The notes beneath the pieces are model-generated. The model did not search any database. It saw nothing but the letters and a program-made list of their open reading frames with translations, and was not told the DNA's origin. 64,000 nt of DNA from assembly GCA_036898135.1 (NCBI GenBank), contig CM072513.1, forward strand, positions 90,581,768-90,645,767, written 5' to 3'. Of this stretch, positions 1 to 9,096 are shown piece by piece. Source of the DNA: Oncomelania hupensis. Lineage: Eukaryota > Mollusca > Gastropoda > Littorinimorpha > Pomatiopsidae. Positions within the stretch are counted from its first letter, which is position 1. Every line of letters starts with the position of its first letter. A program made the translations under genes and the position numbers.

Positions 1-459
1 AAACAACCAAACAGCACATTGGGAAACAGTTGACAAAATCGGTGGTTACGTCATATTAAGGTCATGTTGTCTTTCTGTACCTTTGAATGAATGAAGAGTG
101 GTACACGATGTGATGTTGAAAGGAAGAGAGTTTGAGATTAGTGGACCTGAGAATGGGAAAAAAAAACTATTCTTAAACAGGTCAATGGTTGTTCGATGCA
201 GGATGTATTTGTTGGACCCGTAACGCTCTGTTGCAGCAGCTAATAGATTGCTTAAAGTAAGGTGGCGGCAGGCTATGTCGCACTTTAAACATGACATGAT
301 TATTGCTTTGGGTCCAGCGGACTCTTCCGAGCCAAATCAGGACCACGCACTTTAAACAAGAGGACGACAATGCTGAATAAAAATTGATGGGATAAGGACA
401 TTAGGTTTGCTGCTTTAAGTTTGTTCCATTATGAAAGACGGGGTTCATTACAAAAAGAC

Positions 460-460
<1 letters not shown>
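1..460. other. Non-coding stretch with a LINE 3' end fragment
   Basis: No gene is recognised here. Positions about 299-347 match the 3' terminal module of the RNase H-bearing LINE family nested at 7.2-9.1 kb (GGTCCAGCGGACTC ... CAGGACC), in minus orientation. Short open frames in this stretch show no family features. Confidence 0.5.
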
Positions 461-533
<73 letters not shown>

Positions 534-560
534 AGAGAGAGAGAGAGAGAGAGAGAGAGA
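461..560. repeat. (AG)n microsatellite
   Basis: An almost pure AG dinucleotide run with one interruption near position 532. The leucine/serine open frame over it on the minus strand is a product of the repeat. Confidence 0.95.
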
Positions 561-1014
561 TTGAACATTGTATCGCTTCATAGGATAAAGGTTTTAAGCT
601 CTTAAACCTAGTCTTATAACCTGTCCTAAATGACAATTAATTAAACATAAACTATTTAACATCTAGCAACAGGCTTGCAATAAAAATCAATCAAAGGTTG
701 GGGGTGAGGTAAACGAGAGAGAGAGACAGAGAGAGAAAGAGAGAGAGACAGAGAGAGAGAGATTGAACATTGGATCATTTCATAGGATAAATGTTTTAGG
801 CTCTAAAAACTAGTCTTATATTATAACCTGTCTTAAATGACAATTAATGAAACATAAACTATTTAACATCTAACAACAGGCTTGCAATAAAATTCAAAGT
901 TTGAGGGTGGGGGGTAAACGAAAGAGAGAGAGACAGAGGAGAGAGACAGCCAGATTGAGAAAGACAAACAGACAGACAGACATTGGATCGTGTCCTAGGA
1001 TAAAGGTTTTAGGC
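561..1014. repeat. Tandem array of about 200-bp units, left part
   Basis: Units start near 561, 763 and 981. Each has a diverged copy of the same text (beginning ATTGAACATTG or CATTGGATCG, then TAGGATAAAGG, then an AACAGGCTTGCAATAAAA block) followed by a GA-rich run. The third unit is cut by the piggyBac element and resumes at 3846. The units differ by scattered substitutions and by the length of the GA run. Confidence 0.85.
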
Positions 1015-1017
1015 TTT

Positions 1018-1040
1018 GCCCACCGTCCCAGTTTTGGGAC
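1018..1040 (+). repeat. piggyBac palindromic motif, copy 1
   Basis: GCCCACCGTCCC followed by a mirror GGGAC, near the left end of the element. It has the same orientation as copy 3 and is inverted relative to copy 2. Confidence 0.75.
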
Positions 1041-1216
1041 GCAACTTATTTTAATTACTGTATCTAGGTGCTTGTGTCACTGTGACTCAGCAGCCTATTG
1101 TGTTAATCAGGGGACATCACTGCATCCAGGCATTGTTTTTGTTTTGAGTACTTTCCCTTCACACTAGCAGTGAGAGCTGCCATTTGCAGAAAAAAACTGG
1201 TGCCTACAGCATCAAC

Positions 1217-3376
1217 ATGGCAACCAAGAAAAGGTAAGGATTACTTTTTTTACATTACACTTTTATATATAACACTAAGAACAAAACCTAGAGACTATAC
1301 TGTTATCTGTATATGTTTTTGTCAGTTTGATGATAGCTTGAATATGTACTGATCTGTATATGTTAGAGTTACCGTCCCAAAAATGGGACGGTGGGCACGA
1401 GAGGGAAGGGGTTTTGCTTACACTACATATACTGTTTTTTTCTGCTTTTGTCCAGGTTTTTTACTGTTCATGAAGTGGTATCAATGCTGGAAGATGATGC
1501 TAACTTTGAAGAAGCTGACATCTTTATTGAACCCCCTCCTACAAATGAAGACACCGATGAGGACAGCGGAGACGAAGATGAAGATGGTACTGTCTCCAAC
1601 CTAAACAGAAATCAGCTGCAGGCTCCTGCTACTGTCACTATCCGGAGACAGGGTGAAAAAGTGTCCTATGATGAGACGGAGGAATCTGCTGATGTATCAG
1701 AGAATATCAGTGCTCCTATTCAGAGTGCTCCTGCTGCCACAGGGACAGTGCAAGATGCATCTGGGGATTCAGAATCCTTGGAGTCGGACGATGCAGCACC
1801 TATTCCTTCTACATCCATGGGGAGAAAAAGGAAAGTAACACGGCCTGCAGCAACTAAAGCTCCATCTTCAAAGAAAGCAGCAATAAATCAGCGAGAATGG
1901 AGAAATACAGATCTGTCAAATAGGCAAAAGCAACGCTTTTCCTGGAACAAGACAGTTGTTGACCTGTCGAAAATGCCTTCTTCTCCAGTTGATCTGTTTG
2001 AGTGCTTCTTTGACAAAGAAATCCTTGAAACCTTTGCTGATTTTAGCAAGATATATGCACGGTCCAAGGGCAACTTGACATTTTCAACCACACCTGAAGA
2101 GATCCAGACCTTTCTTGCCATTCTTCTCCTGTCTGGATACAGTCCTGTGCCCAGGAGACGAATGTATTGGTCTTCAGATGAGGATGTGGGGAAGGATGCT
2201 GTTCAGTCTGCTATGTCAAGAAACCGCTTTGAAGAAATGCTGCGGTATTTCCATGTCAGTGATAACACACATCTGGATGCTGCTGACAAGATGAGCAAAG
2301 TTCGGCCGTTGCTGACACACATGAATGAAAAGTTTCTGACCTTCTTCAAAGCTGCCCAGACACAAAATCTCAGTATCGATGAGTCGATGGTGCCTTATTA
2401 TGGACGGCACAGTTGCAAACAATTCATACGAGGCAAACCAATCAGGTTTGGTTATAAGATGTGGATGCTGAGCACGCCTCTGGGCTATGTCATCCAGTTT
2501 GAGCCCTATCAAGGTGCAAGAGGACGCCAAACTGAATACCCAGGACTTGGAATGGGGGGTTCGGTTGTTGTTGATCTCATTGCAGAGCTGCAAGAAGAAG
2601 AGGGCAGCTCATACCATCTCACGTTTGACAATTTGTTCACAAGCCTGCAGCTGGTGGATGTTTTGACAGAGAAAAACATTGCATGCACAGGAACGATACG
2701 TGCAAATCGCCTTCAGGATTGCCCTTTGAGGGATGTAAACGAGATGAAGAAGACGCCAAGGGGAACCTATGACCATGCAACCGACACAAAGACTGGCCTC
2801 ACTGTTGTTCGGTGGAATGACAACAACATCGTCAATGTTGTTTCAAACAATGTAGGAGTGCATCCACTTCAGACAGCCAAGAGATGGTCAAGGGCAGAAT
2901 CAAAGCAAGTCACCATTCCTCAACCCTTCATGATCCGCCATTACAACAACACTATGGGTGGTGTGGACCGCACAGACCAGAATGTGGCAAAGTACAGAAC
3001 GGTCATTCGCTGCAAGAAGTGGTGGTGGCCCATCTTTGCCTATTGTCTGGACCTCAGTATCCAACAAGCCTGGCACCTCTACAGGAACACAGATGTAGCG
3101 AAAGACAACCCTTTGGACCTTCTCCTTATCCGCAGGAGCGTTGTCAGAGTCTATCTTGCACGAGCTGGTCATGCAGGGCCTGGTCGTCCAAGAGGATTTG
3201 TATCTCTTGACAAGCGTGTCTCAACAGAGGTCAGGTTTGACCGTGTTGACCATCTTGTTCAAAGTTGGCCTACACAACTGAGATGTGCATCATGCGGGAA
3301 GAAGACTAAGCGCCGCTGTGCTAAGTGCAAGGTTGGCCTCCACGACAAATGCTTCCAGCAGTACCATACTCACTAA
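1217..3376 (+). CDS. piggyBac transposase (PGBD2/3-like), two exons
   Basis: A DDE/D transposase that would cut and paste the element at TTAA sites in the nucleus. The proposed model has a short first exon 1217-1233 (MATKK and part of R), a GT-AG intron 1234-1455 with donor GTAAGG and acceptor TTGTCCAG, and a second exon 1456-3376. The phases join exactly and give 645 codons. The unspliced frame starts with an unlikely hydrophobic leader. The N-terminus after the splice (FFTVHEVVSMLEDD, then an acidic stretch) resembles PGBD3-type proteins. Acidic catalytic residues expected for the family are at about D314 (SIDESM), D397 (LTFDNLF) and D510 with D513 (GGVDRTDQ). The C-terminus has a cysteine-rich zinc domain (CASCGKK ... 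CAKC ... HDKC). No frameshift or internal stop is seen, so the gene may still encode active protein. The start codon and splice are predictions. Confidence 0.88.
1234..1455 (+). other. Predicted intron of the piggyBac transposase gene
   Basis: GTAAGG donor and a pyrimidine-rich TTTTTTCTGCTTTTGTCCAG acceptor. Splicing keeps frame and gives a family-like N-terminus. The intron contains the second of the three GTCCC palindromes. Confidence 0.7.
1371..1396 (-). repeat. piggyBac palindromic motif, copy 2 (intronic)
   Basis: A near-perfect dyad, ACCGTCCCA on the left and TGGGACGGT on the right, with a short A-rich centre. It is followed by GGGC, so it is the reverse complement of copies 1 and 3. 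Confidence 0.75.
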
Positions 3377-3608
3377 AACTCTTAACAGCTTATGTGGTGC
3401 TAAAATCACCTAAGACAGTGACAGCTGGACATCACAAAAAATTGACAAAATTGAAACTGTCCTTTACTTGCAATTGTTTCTTTTTTTTTCCCCCTCTTTT
3501 AATAGTTATGATTTCCTTGTTTTCTAAAGATACCTAAAAGCAATTTAAATCAAAATATTGTTTTGTTGTGTTTACTTTGTTTTCACCTCAATTATTACAT
3601 TTTCTTTC

Positions 3609-3614
3609 AATAAA
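3609..3614 (+). terminator. Polyadenylation signal AATAAA of the transposase gene
   Basis: AATAAA lies about 230 bases after the stop codon in an AT-rich 3' untranslated region, inside the element. Confidence 0.6.
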
Positions 3615-3684
3615 AGTTTACTAGTTTCAGTATTTTGGTTCTTGTGTTCACTCTTTGAAAAATGAAAAACCCCTACCCATTCCT

Positions 3685-3707
3685 GCCCACCGTCCCATTT
3701 TTGGGAC
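3685..3707 (+). repeat. piggyBac palindromic motif, copy 3
   Basis: GCCCACCGTCCCA with a mirror TGGGAC, downstream of the transposase polyadenylation signal. Together with copy 2 it brackets the main exon as an inverted pair. Confidence 0.75.
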
Positions 3708-3845
3708 ATCTACATTTTATTGTCTAAATGATAAATTTCAAAGTTTTAATCAAAATTTGATCAACACATGTCCATTGTAGACAATTATCCATAATATAAA
3801 CTAATTTGCACTTTGAAATAAAATTTGGGCATTAATGGGTTTTAA

Positions 3846-4020
3846 ATAAACAATTAATTAAACATGAACTATTTAACAACAGGCTTGCAATGAAATTCAA
3901 AGATTTGGAGGGGGAGAGGGTGTTAAATGAGAGAGAGAGAGAGAGAGAGAGGAGAGTAAGGGGATAGAGGCAGAGAAAGACAAACAGAGACAGACAGAAA
4001 GGCAGACAGAGTCGTCAAAC
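3846..4020. repeat. Tandem array, right part of the split unit
   Basis: The text after the TTAA (AACAATTAATTAAACATGAAC, then AACAGGCTTGCAATGAAA, then a GA run) continues the third unit interrupted at about 1011. Confidence 0.8.
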
Positions 4021-4267
4021 CATCGTCATGTTAAATAAAGAGATCTATATTGACATCATCCCTTACAATGATAAATGGGGAGCTTGTGGGAAAAAGGCGT
4101 GGTTACCTACTAATGACGCTTTTGTAGGCTTACTATCTTTGCGGAAGTGTTCATAAATACCGTTGATAGATGCCGAATCGCAATCAGAGCATTTTGGTTA
4201 ACGTTAAGCACATTTTTTATGCTCGCAAAGTCATTCACATTTCTTGCAATGGTCAAATTAATTGGCA

Positions 4268-4272
4268 GTCAT
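4268..4272. repeat. Target site duplication GTCAT, left
   Basis: These five bases immediately precede the TG of the left LTR. The identical GTCAT follows the right LTR at 13192-13196. About 250 bases between 4021 and this point hold nothing recognisable. Confidence 0.9.
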
Positions 4273-5806
4273 TGTCACGAATAAAGGGGGTTGGGGGGGA
4301 TGAGGATTAGCAGTTATTCCCCCGCGCTGTGTTGCCTCCCTTGTTTAGGCCAACTTGCAGCGACATTCAGGGAAATAACGCTGGAGGTACTAAGGAATGA
4401 AAGAAAGGTAAAAGGCCAGACGAGAAGAATACAAACTAAACTAGTAGAGAATTTGAAACAAGGGGAAGTCAGATGTTATAATATAATATTGGGCAATTTA
4501 TTAAATAGAAGTAGGTCAGGCGTATGAGGTAAGCTTAAGGCTGAGTCATTGGTAATAGTCTATAAGTGTCCAGAGTATCTTGGAGCTATTCTGGGTTGGC
4601 AGTCTGGGGGATACTAGGGCGATTGTGGACTGATGTCATCACAAGGCAGAGGGGTATCTGGATTCTTGCGCATGGCTAGCCAGATTGTCTCAGAATTGTG
4701 GTGTGCGCTTGGTGCGCACTTAGCTGTAATAGTGTAGGGGCGGAGGTTGCCTCTCGGTTCTGGATGGTGATGGTGCAATGGTCCAGGCGGTTAGCGTCAG
4801 ATGGCCAATGCAGGTCACTGGGTCGGCTTCTTGAGTAACAGGGGTGTTGGTGCAAGCGGCCTACGTGGCTGACCGTTAGCAGTGGTTCGGTTCCTACGCT
4901 TCTCAGTGACAACCAGTGTGTCTGGGTTGCACGCAGCGGGTCTTGAGTCTCGTAGCAGCCGGTATAAGGGCCCGTTCTGTAACGAAGTATCGACTCAGGA
5001 TCAGAGGTGTACCCACACTCTGGATGCCGCGCCGGTTAGCGCGCATGCCAATCAGATTTTCAAATTTGGACGCACCGGTCAAGACTTGACCGGTTCGCTC
5101 CAACAGTCCAACAATTGCAACAATGGCTATGGGGCTTTGGTGGAGTTTACTGGCGGCCGCTAATAAATAATAACTTCGGCGCCTAAGAAGGGGTGATGGA
5201 CAAAAGGGGTAAATATCTACACAATAAGAACATGGGAGAAGCAAAGGAGATAATTACAGGACAATGGGGGTTGTAGGCAAGGGTGCTGAACTGGGGGACT
5301 TTAATCTAGGTGGTAGGACAACATGGCATGGGAGATTTATACAAGGGTCTAGCAGGGAACATACAGGTATAAATACAAACATGGCATGAACAGCAATCAA
5401 AATGCAGATAATAGATACAAGGAATAAAATGCATACCACAAGCAACACATCAAGACAAACCACAGACACGAACGTACATATCTACAGGACATACGAACAT
5501 GTTGGGAAATCGACGGGTGATGGGGATGCTAAATGATATAAAGTAAGTTTCCACTCTTACCTTGACCAAGAACGGGTAGAACACAAGAATATTGCCGAGG
5601 CTCAGGGGTCACAACGTGGTGCGGCGTGTCCTCGGCAGGCAGTTGTTCTTACTCTGCTGACGGATGAAGACTGACACTTTGGTTTGACCAGTCTGTGGCT
5701 TCAAGGGGCAATTCCCGAGGGGCGAAGCTTAGTTGGCTTGGCCAGCGGGCGAGAAAGTGGAGACGGGACGCAGGCAGCGCCAGAGGTGAATCGTCCGCTC
5801 GTGACA
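4273..5806 (-). repeat. Element 1 3' LTR
   Basis: 1534 bp. Starts TGTCACGA and ends TCGTGACA, giving 8-bp perfect inverted ends. It matches 11658-13191 along its full length. Small open frames in it appear in both copies and are not genes. Confidence 0.95.
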
Positions 5807-5832
5807 GAGGCCCCCCCAAGGAAAAGGCGAGG
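5807..5832 (-). other. Candidate polypurine tract, element 1
   Basis: On the coding strand a G-rich purine stretch (TTGGGGGGGCCTC) abuts the 3' LTR. This is the expected place for plus-strand priming. Confidence 0.45.
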
Positions 5833-5949
5833 TCCTCGGCCTCGACTAAGACGCGGCCGATTAGCTCTGGGGTCTGCTGCGGGATGAGACGATGGTGGCG
5901 GTGGTCCAGGTGATGCGGGGCGATACAGGGTTCCGGGTGGTAGGTGGCG

Positions 5950-7208
5950 GATGCCCAATGCTGGGGTCCGCGGAGCTGCCGGGTTTCGGCGACGGTTAGT
6001 GGGTGGCGGCTGGTACGAATTCTGGGGCGTCGGCCCTCAGTGGAGACTCGGCGGAGTCGGATGCGGGATGGCGGCTGACGGTGATCTGTGCGGGGGCGGT
6101 GCTTTCCGCTGGGCTGGCGTGGTAGTACGATGCCTGCACTGTAGGGGGAGCGGGATGGAGCGATGACTCCGGCTTGTAGCAGAGCCTCAACTTCTTTCCT
6201 CACTACCTGCTGCTGGGATAGCGGGACGGGGTATGGTTTCTGGCGGACGGGTGTGGAGTCCGTCAGGGTTAGGCGAACTTCTTCGAGATCCGTTCTCCCA
6301 GGTACGTCGGTAAGTACTTCCTTGTAGTCGGCTACGATGGAGCGTAGTTGGCGTTGCTGGCTGGCGGGGAGTGATGGGTCGAGAGATACGTCCCGGAAGG
6401 ATTCCTTCCCTTGTAGCAGATATTCGGCGACGCCGGTCTCTGTCCCATCCACCTCGACGGCCAGCGCGACCGTAAGTAGCGAGTGGGTATCCGGGGCGAT
6501 TGCGGGCTGTTCCAGGTACCGCTTGAGTAAGTTGATATGGTGGGTCCTGGGTTTTCCGTCTACCTCGATGCGGTAGGTTGTTCGGGAGAGTTTCTCCAGC
6601 ACCGGGTAGGGTCCTTGCCAAGCGATATCGAGCTTGTTCGTGCCGCTGGGGAGAAGTAGCAGGACCTGGTCTCCTACTTGAAGTTCTCGGTCGCGGGCGC
6701 GGCGATTGGAGCTTGGTGACATACTTCGTAGCGTCGACTGGTGCTTCGTCTAGCTTGGCGTCTGTCCAGCTGCGTCGCAAGGCAGCCAGGGGTCCAGAGA
6801 GGGGTCTCCCAAACAGCAACGTGGAAGGGGTGTATCCGGTGGAGGTGTGTGGAGTCTCCCGGTACGCGAAGAGGCTGACGTGACGTAGGTATCCCACGCG
6901 GTAGGTTGGTCGTCGGCGATCTTCCGTATGATCGAGATGAGCGTCCCATTCAGGCGCTCGACCTGTCCGTTGCTAGCGGGGTGGTAGGGTGGAGTGCGGA
7001 TGTGCCGGATGCGCAGTAGATGGAAGACTTCCTGCATCAGTCTCCCGGTGAACTGTGACCCGTTGTCGGTCAGGATGCTTTCCGGGAATCCGACTCGCGT
7101 GAAGATAGTGACGAGCGCGTCGGCGACTCGGGCGGCGTCGATCTTCGGCAAGGGAACGGCCTCACACCACATAGAGAAAGCGTCGACAAGGGTAAGCAGA
7201 TACTGGTT
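5950..7208 (-). pseudogene. Element 1 integrase (3' half), GPY/F module and RT start, frameshifted
   Basis: Continues the integrase core from NQYLLTLVDAFSMW. The second aspartate is in ILTDNGSQF (about 7060-7080) and the glutamate in NGQVERLNG (about 6950-6975). Frame changes near 6893 and again near 6700 interrupt it. A module VGDQVLLLLPSGTNKL ... HINLLKRY (about 6660-6520) matches the GPY/F end of integrases. After it comes a reverse transcriptase N-terminus: VRQKPYPVPLSQQQ, then VEALLQAGVIAPSRSPY and a GKHRP (about 6270-6080). The remaining RT motifs, including the YxDD box, and RNase H are missing before the 3' LTR. The sequence from about 6080 to 5807 has no recognisable domain. Confidence 0.82.
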
Positions 7209-7483
7209 ACAATACAATACAATACAAGGTTATTGCTTTAGGTCCAGCGGACTCTTCCGAGCCAAATCAGGACCAGAGAGACGTTATCTTAAAATATTAT
7301 AAAATGATTCAAGTCTTAAAAAACAAGCCTGTTACTCTTAAATACACAAACAAACTTTCACATGACGCCTCTTTAAGAGACTTCTTTAAAACTGATGTAT
7401 TAAAAATATATTCTCTTTCTTCAATCAAATCACTAAATTCAGTCCTAATAAAATCCAAACTAAACAAAACATGTCGATACAAT
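7209..7483 (-). other. LINE-A 3' untranslated region with a decayed copy of the ORF end
   Basis: After the ORF stop, positions about 7309-7440 read in one frame as SDLIEEREYIFNTS ... YLRVTGLFFKT. This parallels the true ORF end, SECADLIEERETYFGSI ... HDVGLFYRI. The last codons of the ORF therefore occur twice in tandem. Confidence 0.6.
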
Positions 7484-9096
7484 TTATATGCGATAGAACA
7501 AACCAACATCATGTAAAAATTGAAACAGATGTTGACCATTACATACTTTATAAATCTCTTTGAAAGGTATGGAACCAAAATATGTTTCCCTTTCCTCAAT
7601 CAAATCAGCACATTCAGACATAAAATGGCGAACAGAAAAAGATTGATCACATGCAAAGCACCATGGTGGTTCTTCTCCTTTTAAAAGGAAACTGTGGGTG
7701 ACATAAGTATGCCCAATATGAAGGCGAGATAACACTGTTTCTTCTTTGCGAGTTGATGCAAAGTTGGGTAAAGAAGTGGACAAATCGGGAAGAATTTGAA
7801 ATAATTTGTTGTTGACATGGTTAGACCAGTCAGTCTGCCACAGTCGTTTACAATAAGATCCAGTCATACAACGTAGGTCAGAGTAGGGCACAAACTGGAA
7901 AATCTCTGGAGGGAAATCGAGATGTAGAGCATCTTTAGCCGCCCTGTCTACTGCAATATTGCCGCGGATGCCCATGTGACCAGGGACCCACATAAAAACT
8001 ATCTTTTTACCCTCAGAAAAAAGTTGTGTATGGAGGTCATGGATCTCTGCCAGAAAAGGGTGTGATATCTTTCTCGTGGAAAGAGCCTGAAGTGCTGACA
8101 ATGAATCGGACATGATTAAAAATGAGGTTCTTTTGGATTGATAAACTTGTTTCAGAGCTAAATGAATTGCCTTGAGCTCAGCTGTATAAACAGAACAAAA
8201 ATCAGGTAAACGCTGTTGCAGAGGCTGGTCTAAGTGTCTCCCGGAGACAGACGCAGCAGCAACTGAATCTCCTTACTTTGACCCGTCTGTAAAAAGTTGT
8301 TCATATCCTGGGTATAATGCACACTGTTCTAAATAAAGTTGGTTAAATACGGTTTCAGAGGTATTGTTTTTAAGGAAAGCGGACAACTGCCAATTAATGT
8401 TTGGGGTACATAATTTCCATGGGGGAGCTTCAGTCCGAAGTTCATCGTCGTTGATGGAAGCAACAGCAATGCCTGCTTTTTCCAGATGAACTTGCATTCT
8501 GATGCCAAACGGAGGGATTGTGTTAGGTTTGGATTCAAATTTCTGAACAAAATCTGGGTTGAAAACACAGTCATAAGCAGGGTTCATAGGATCAGTTTTT
8601 AATTTTAAATAGTAATTCATTGACAATTTTGTACGTCTCAGCTCCAGCGGGGGTTCGTTAGCTTCCACATAAAGGCTTTCACAAGGGGAAGTGCGAAACG
8701 CACCCAAAGCAATGCGTAGTGCCTGATGGGCAACTGGATCTAGCATCTTAAGATAAGATTTTCTAGCAGAACCATAGACAATGCAACCATAGTCTAACTT
8801 GGATCTAATTAAAGAACGATATAACAGCAATAAAGTTTTCTTGTCAGCACCCCAGTCTGTACCACTGATAACCCTGAGCAAATTGCAGGCCTGTTGACAT
8901 TTAGTTTTCAAAATTTTCAGATGAGGAATGAAAGATAGCTTTTGATCAAAAATAACACCCAAAAATTTGACTTGTTTGACCGCCTTTATTGGAGTTTTAT
9001 TGAGGAGAATAGTAGGGTCTTGAATAATTCCCCGGTGCTGGGAAAAGTGAATACATTCAGTTTTTGCTTCAGAAAATTTAAAACCATTTTGTAAAA
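7484..9096 (-). pseudogene. LINE-A reverse transcriptase C-terminus plus RNase H, one stop codon
   Basis: Reads from WVLQNGFKFSEAKTE through KFLGVIFDQKLSF (RT thumb) to an RNase H domain. The four acidic positions are visible: FTDGSK, AELKAIHLA, SDSLSALQAL and AVDRAAKDA. A single in-frame TAA at 8273-8275 follows FTDGSK. A C-terminal Cys/His segment (CFACDQSFSVRHFMSEC) precedes the stop at 7484-7486. Upstream RT and endonuclease are absent through 5' truncation. RNase H after RT fits I-, R1- or Jockey-group LINEs; the clade is not resolved. Confidence 0.82.

Larger units (their letters stand above)
1015..3841 (+). mobile_element. piggyBac DNA transposon
   Basis: The transposase gene lies between the halves of a tandem-repeat unit. 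The right boundary is supported: TTAA at 3842-3845 is followed at once by the unit text that follows TTAA in the uninterrupted neighbouring unit. The left end is less clean. The unit stops at about 1011-1014, roughly 30 bases of the expected flank are missing and no TTAA is present, so the left end has probably suffered a small deletion. The element contains three copies of a GTCCC-centred palindrome and a polyadenylation signal. It is about 2.8 kb long. Confidence 0.85.
7209..9096 (-). mobile_element. 5'-truncated LINE with RNase H domain (I/Jockey-like, 'LINE-A') nested in element 1
   Basis: Non-LTR element, minus strand, starting inside its RT thumb region and ending in a (TATTG)n tail at 7209-7227. 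The 3' terminal module GGTCCTGATTTGGCTCGG ... CGCTGGACC lies just before the tail and recurs elsewhere in the window. Integrase codons resume immediately at both junctions, and no target duplication is visible. Confidence 0.85.

Noticed and set aside
1391..1455. Transposase start at the ATG at 1391
   Set aside because: It would add a hydrophobic leader encoded by intron sequence and a polypyrimidine acceptor; the spliced model gives a family-like N-terminus.
4676..5469. Genes inside the element 1 LTRs
   Set aside because: The same frames occur in both LTR copies with no domain; they are non-coding LTR sequence.
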